In this document: piece after piece, positions 58,925-64,000 of the stretch
How positions within the stretch are numbered: position 1 is the first letter of the stretch
Layout: each line of letters starts with the position of its first letter
From: Lycium barbarum
Lineage: Eukaryota > Streptophyta > Magnoliopsida > Solanales > Solanaceae
Direction: 5' to 3'
Length of the DNA: 64,000 nt
Assembly: GCF_019175385.1 (NCBI RefSeq)
Contig: NC_083342.1
Coordinates: 115,692,376 to 115,756,375, forward strand
Notes under the pieces: generated by a model
The model's database searches: none
Told to the model about the DNA's origin: nothing
Seen by the model: the letters and a program-made list of their open reading frames with translations, nothing else
Translations under genes and position numbers: made by a program

Positions 58925-61247
58925 AGTACTAGAACTTTTAAGGTCTATGTGGATTTTGGTGATGTGGTGTCCGAGCCAGGTTTCGTTCTTGGACGTTCTC
59001 ACAACATATTTGTTATCTCTTACCAGTACTAGCATCGAATTATTATGTGTGTCCATCAAGACTTAAGCAGATGAGCATCGCAAGAATCATATATCTTCAA
59101 CTATTTTTGCATCTGGTGGAATTTGTACCGTGCATCCACTTTATTGACGGTTACATCAAACTTCGGATGCATCAGTAAATCCAATGACTACTAACAACTG
59201 TTGTAAATATACATCCAATTGCCAAATGCCAATTTGCCATAGTTTCTATCCTTTATAATTATTAAGAGGAGGTTTGAAAATTGATATATGTGTCTATTTG
59301 TTTACTAGCTTTGATGACTGCATCTGTTAAAATCCTGATTTCTTCCCCTTTTTCCGTTTTATTACATTAACAAAAGCACAAAAAGAAAGACAACGAAACG
59401 CAAAGGGCAAATGACCTTAGAAATAGATAAATGTATGATAATATATGACTGTCGTTTTCTCACTAGTGAGAGAGATAATTAAATTCCGCCCAGTAACTTT
59501 TATTTTTTCAGCCCAGTCAGTACTTAATTAGAGAAATTTAAAGTATAGCTTTAATCTTTTTAGTTATAAACTTGTTTTAGTCCGAAATCTTATGTGTTGT
59601 ATGATCTGAGGCAGATGCAGCATTACAGCACGGGGTTCATTTGAACCCAACGTTTTCGACGCGAGACATAAATTTATAATGTGAAAATCTATTAAAATTG
59701 TATAACAAATAGTATATAGGAACTGATACTTTTAAAAATTCAATGAATTCAACGCTAAAAACCTTAAAATAAGCCTATAAAATTAAATCCAAAATTCACC
59801 TATACGTATGATACGGTAATATCTTTAGATTGTGTATAAGCTTAAGAACACTGTCGTTGACCGATGAAAAAAAAAAATATTCAACGCTTACGCTGAATTG
59901 TTATTTCCTTCATATATATAACGTTCCCATCAGTTGTTTGAAGGTATTTAAAGGGGGTTATAACGATTAAACTATTTCATCTATATCTTTAGTATTTTGA
60001 TTTAGATGTTGAGATTCTTTCATGATAGCTAATTTCAATTGAGTCAATTATACATTTATACTCGCAATTTTCTCCAAGAGAAAAAACGAAATGAAAAGAA
60101 GAGAACAAAATCAAATAAGTTAGGATCTTCTTTTGAACATACGTGAGGCCCACTCCGTAAAGCATTGTGAAAAGCCCAGCAATAGCAAACTAAAGAAACT
60201 TTAAAAACATTGCAAGGCTGTATTTAAAGTATTTGCATAACAGTAGCAGCATTAGCTAGTTATCATTCCATGGCAACTAAATATTAACACATAAAACAAC
60301 TTCCAACTAAAAATTCCTAAATTTCAGCTGGATCCTATTTTTCCGGTAAAAGTTTTATCTCCCACAACAGCCATTTCATTCTTTTTTGTCATTTTTTTTT
60401 CTCCTGCCTTTCTATCTTATTTTCTTTTTATACATGCAAATTCTTCCTATTGTTCCTTTATTTGAATATTAACTTTTTATTTTAACATTTCTATAACTTT
60501 AATCGGTGGTAATTGCATATTTTCTATTTCAATAATATATGTAACAAAACATGTATTAGTGGTATATGTTAAGTATAACGCACATCTGCTAATTATATAT
60601 ATATATATATACCATGTATATCTTTATTACACTGTATGGTTATATATGCTATACCGTGCATATTTTATTAGACCACATACGTATTTATATGTTATGTACC
60701 ATGTATATTATTATTATTATACCATGTATATACATGGTATAACATACTATACTATAACCAAACTGAAAACAAGGGTCATTAATGGTAAAAGAATTCCTTA
60801 AATAGTTGAGAAAATAATGATGAAAAAGAAAGGATTAGGATTATTAGTGGTATACTACTAACTTTTTAATTAGTGAAAAAGATGATGATGAAAGAGAAAA
60901 TGATATGTATTAATCTGTTTAATCAAGATTTAAATGAATTCCTTAATTAGTGGCCCTTGTTTATCCGTGAGTTATTTTAAGAGTTAAGATATGCTAAATT
61001 TGTCAAAAGATCTGCCATTTAGGAATAAACAAAAAGTACTATCATTTATGATAATACACTTAGAGAAGTGAGTTATCGCGTATTTTGTGAATAAGCACAT
61101 AGTCTTTTAACGATTTCTTTACAAAATAATTGCAAAAGCTTAAAGTCAAAAACGCACTTGGCAGTTGGCTCGGTTTTAGGATTAAACTCTTTTGCTCTTG
61201 GACTTTAGGTTCAAGAATCATTAATGAAATCTTTTTGAGTGATTTGT
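58925..61247. other. 3' flank of the DUF1442-like gene and intergenic DNA
   Basis: The first few hundred bases are the likely 3' UTR. Beyond that I see AT-rich DNA. Around 60560-60745 the phrase ACCATGTATAT recurs in both orientations, ending in a perfect palindrome. No gene was recognised. Confidence 0.5.
60718..60741. repeat. Perfect 24-bp palindrome
   Basis: The sequence reads TATACCATGTAT and then its exact reverse complement. Related ACCATGTATAT phrases lie within the preceding 130 bases. Confidence 0.85.
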
Positions 61248-61710
61248 TGTAACAGCCCAGGCCACAACATGTAGAAATTGTCCGCTTTGGAGCCTTTGCC
61301 CCTTACGGGTTTAAAACGCGTCTACAAGGGAGAGGTATCCAAGCACTTATAAAGCACTCTTCGTTCTCCTCCCCAACCGATGTGGGATTTGCCTAAACCG
61401 ATGTGGGATTCGCCTAAGGCAAGCCTTACACTCAACCCCCCCCCCCTTGGACTCGGCGTCCTCGCTGAGGTTTGCCCCACCACCGAGTTTGCCCTACCAA
61501 CGGCCCGGCACCGGCTCTGATACCAATTGTAACAGCCCAAGCCACCGCATGTAGAAATTGTCCGCTTTGGAGCCTTTGCCCCTCACGGTTTTAAAACGCG
61601 TCTACAAGGGAGAGGTATCCAAGCACTTATAAAGCACTCTTCGTTCTCCTCCCCAACCGATGTGGGATTCGCCTAAACCGATGTGGGATTCGCCTAAGGC
61701 AAGCCTTACA
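61248..61710 (-). mobile_element. TRIM retroelement, 463 bp, with PBS and polypurine tract
   Basis: Two 183-bp direct repeats (61248-61430 and 61528-61710), starting TGTAACAGCCC and ending GCCTTACA, are about 97% identical. Read on the minus strand, the LTR is followed by TTGGTATCAGAGC, complementary to initiator tRNA-Met (the classic primer-binding site), then a ~97-bp interior, and a G-rich polypurine tract (GGGGGGGGGGTTGAG) just before the second LTR. No coding sequence. The left flank is TTTGT. The right edge abuts the element at 61712. Confidence 0.9.
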
Positions 61711-61711
61711 C

Positions 61712-63902
61712 TGTCACGCCCCAAATCTGACACTCAGGCCGTGACCGGGCACCTGACGAGCTTCTACCCATAAGGCGAACCCTCTAAGCAAATCATGCGA
61801 AAATTAACGAATAAAATGAATAATACGCAAAGTCTCATAATATAAAGAAAAATGCAGAAGCGAAATACAAATATTGAGTCTTGCCAATAAACCCCATAAA
61901 AATGTCTAAGTCATGGAACTGCTAGTCTAAATATAAAAGTATGAGACGTAGCTCGGAATACTACTAAGTCAACTAAAGAAGAAGAGGTCGTCATGATCTA
62001 ATGGTGGCTCACCTCTACTGAATTGGACTGAACAAAGCTGGAATGAATCAAGTATCGGCTATCTGGTCACCGTTAACCACACCTGCACACATACAACATC
62101 AACAAGTGTGAGTCTAAAAGACCCCGCAAGATCATCGACACTCTCAGCTTACTCCTGGGGCAAGTCTTTGAAATCCCTGATAATGCATAAAAGCAATTAC
62201 ACAGTACAAGTATATTAAATATATACAAACACTGAAGCTAAAGCTAAAATCATGATGCACAACCAAGCAGAACATGAAATACTCTAAATCTGAATCTATG
62301 CTCACGGGACATAGTACGTATTTATCTATGTCTTACCCCGTTTTCCGGAGAGGGCATTATTTACCCCCATCTTACCCGGACGAGCAATACATGAAATATA
62401 CTGAATCTGAATGTATGCTCACGGGACATAGTACGTATTTGTCTATGTCTTGCCCCGTCTTCCGAAGAGGGCATTATTTACCCCCATCTTACCCGGACGA
62501 GCAATAGACGCACTACACTGAATCTGAATCTATGCTCACGGGACATAGTACGTATTTGTCTATGTTTTACCCCATCATCCGAAGAGAGCATTATTTACTC
62601 CCATCTTACCCGGGTTACTTAAAATTCTAGCATCTATCTCTCACCGAACATCAATGGGACCTATGGAAGTATGCCCCTCTGAAGATATGATAAGTGGAAC
62701 ATACATCCAATCAATACCACTTCTAAACTTTACATTTATATAAATAGTATCTATTTAAGCGAAATTACGCTAAAGGACTCATACGGTCTTTACTTTAGAA
62801 ACTTGGAAATTATCCAATTTAGATCATGCTTGCCCACTCACACGAACTAAATGGTTTAAATGCATACATACAACACAAACCATATGCTTTTTATGAAAAG
62901 CAAGTAAACTAAGAGTTTAAGTCTCACTTGCCTTATAGCCGGAACGCAATCTCTCTCGAAATGCCAAGTTCTCTTCAAACGATTTCCGATAGCCTCAATC
63001 TATTCAATATCATAAATAACGGGTCCAAGTTAATGGGTCAAATCTCATGTTCCTAATTTGTAAGCTAAAGGTTCAATGTCAATATTTTATACTAAATTTC
63101 ATGATTTCCATAGAACGATCAAACTGTATCTTAATAATACTTCTAATAAACAAATTTCAAATATGATCTAGTCTCCAAATAGTCATAACCGTAATATATA
63201 AAGAAGGAAAGAATTGAGATAAAAATTTGGCACTGACACAGTGCACGAGAATTGCACAAATTCAACACTTTGAAAACCCACTTTCAATCTAATGCTATTT
63301 AGTCCCTCCAATGATTGCATAATAATTGCTTCCTATATTAAAATAATATTTAATGTTATTTCCCCCTAAGCCAATTCAAGCACGCAGCTATACACCACTA
63401 CCTATCTCTGCAATACCAATTCTATGCTTTCATACTAAAAACAGTAGCAATATGTACCTGAATGCTTGTCTTTCTTCACCAAGAGAAATAACAAAAAATA
63501 TTCCTCTGTATTGGTTCTTATAGCAGCAGCATGAACTGCCTTATGAAATCTTTTCTACTAATGCTTCTCCTCAAAAGAAACCCCCCAAAACACCTATTAC
63601 CCTTCTAAGCCAACTGTTGCACGTGAACATTAAAGAAGTGGGCTTGACCCACTATCTTTTCATTAACCAAATATATATAACGTCCACTAACATAAATTTG
63701 CCCCTCTACTACTTATAATTAATAAACTATCTCATACATTATATGTGTAAAAGCAATATTTTTAGTAGCACGTATATATTATATAAATATATTTTAATAG
63801 TACTTACTTTGATATCACTTTGATGTGAAACTCATTAAAATTAGTAAACTATAATTAAGAAAATAATTTTAAAATTCACTCGGAAAATTTCGAGTTGTTA
63901 CA
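61712..63902 (+). mobile_element. Third LTR-like element (TGTCACGCCCC...GTTACA), 2191 bp
   Basis: It begins TGTCACGCCCCAAATCTG and ends GAGTTGTTACA, with termini like those at 24752 and 51234, but the internal sequence differs. It has no recognised ORF. The flanks, TACAC on the left and TTTGC on the right, do not form a target duplication. The right flank TTTGC matches the left flank of the neighbouring TRIM (TTTGT) at 4 of 5 bases, suggesting insertion at the TRIM edge or a rearrangement. Confidence 0.55.
62280..62625. repeat. 118-bp minisatellite, three units, inside the third LTR-like element
   Basis: Each unit has TGAATCTGAATCTATGCTC (with variants), ACGGGACATAGTACGTATTT, GTCTATGTCTTACCCCG and CCCCCATCTTACCCGG. 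The phrase TATGCTCACGGG recurs with spacings of 118 and 117 bases. Confidence 0.88.
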
Positions 63903-64000
63903 TTTGCATAAGGGCCAAGTGCACATATAACCTCTTGAAAGTTGTTTAAGGTAAAAGTTTGTTGTACAATAAGTAAGAAGAGGAAGCAGAAGAAGATGGA
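63903..64000. other. Right edge of the window
   Basis: Short flank ending in a purine-rich stretch and ATGGA at the edge. Too little sequence to call anything. Confidence 0.4.

Noticed and set aside
58814..59066. Frames on both strands overlapping the 3' end of the DUF1442-like gene
   Set aside because: They are shadows of the conserved coding exon and its 3' UTR.
61322..61540. 72-codon minus-strand frame across the TRIM
   Set aside because: It spans the LTR, polypurine tract and primer-binding site of a non-coding TRIM and has no protein similarity.

Overview
This is a plant nuclear genome window, AT-rich, with intron-containing genes separated by transposon-derived DNA. The repeat families (LTRs opening TGTCACGCCCC, SINE-like tails ending in TTG repeats, MITE ends of the type CAGTGGCGGAGCCA) and the fragments of plastid ycf2, psbA, ndhF and trnN suggest a member of the Solanaceae. 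That placement rests on recalled repeat signatures, not on a search.

Six protein-coding genes can be rebuilt exon by exon. From left to right they are: the 5' end of a Sec1/Munc18 (KEULE-type) vesicle-fusion gene running off the left edge (118-3354, minus); a dihydroflavonol/vestitone-reductase-like dehydrogenase (4746-7685, minus, 332 aa); a DHHC S-acyltransferase of the PAT13/14 type (8711-14505, plus, 309 aa), divergent from the reductase across about 1 kb; two myeloid-leukemia-factor (MLF) family paralogues with matching exon phases (19942-22819, 302 aa, and 40750-43899, 245 aa, both plus); and a small DUF1442-type gene (57913-58924, plus, 214 aa). They look like ordinary housekeeping or metabolic genes, and no shared pathway is evident.

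The rest is mobile DNA. The two MLF paralogues are separated by a Mutator-like non-autonomous element that carries an LTR insertion, by a tandem array of about 10 kb with ~540-bp subunits arranged in a ~3.37-kb higher-order repeat, and by a second member of that Mutator-like family. One array copy carries an ~856-bp mosaic insert of four plastid fragments; the neighbouring copy preserves the empty site.

From 45.4 to 50.1 kb lies a complete hAT element with 8-bp target duplication, a broken transposase, and subterminal clusters of CCGGTT motifs. A poly-C-bearing Mutator-type element sits inside it. From 50.6 to 53.5 kb a tandem duplication holds a MITE in one copy and an LTR in the other, so each copy shows the empty site of the other. 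The right end has a Helitron-like element, a TRIM retroelement with primer-binding site and polypurine tract, and a third element opening TGTCACGCCCC that carries a 118-bp minisatellite. At least five insertions have exact 9-bp target duplications typical of Mutator elements.

I see no operon-like or defence-like system. The most unusual structures are the higher-order array with its plastid mosaic, a ~1.2-kb near-perfect inverted repeat at 16.2-17.4 kb, and the nested hAT/Mutator block.
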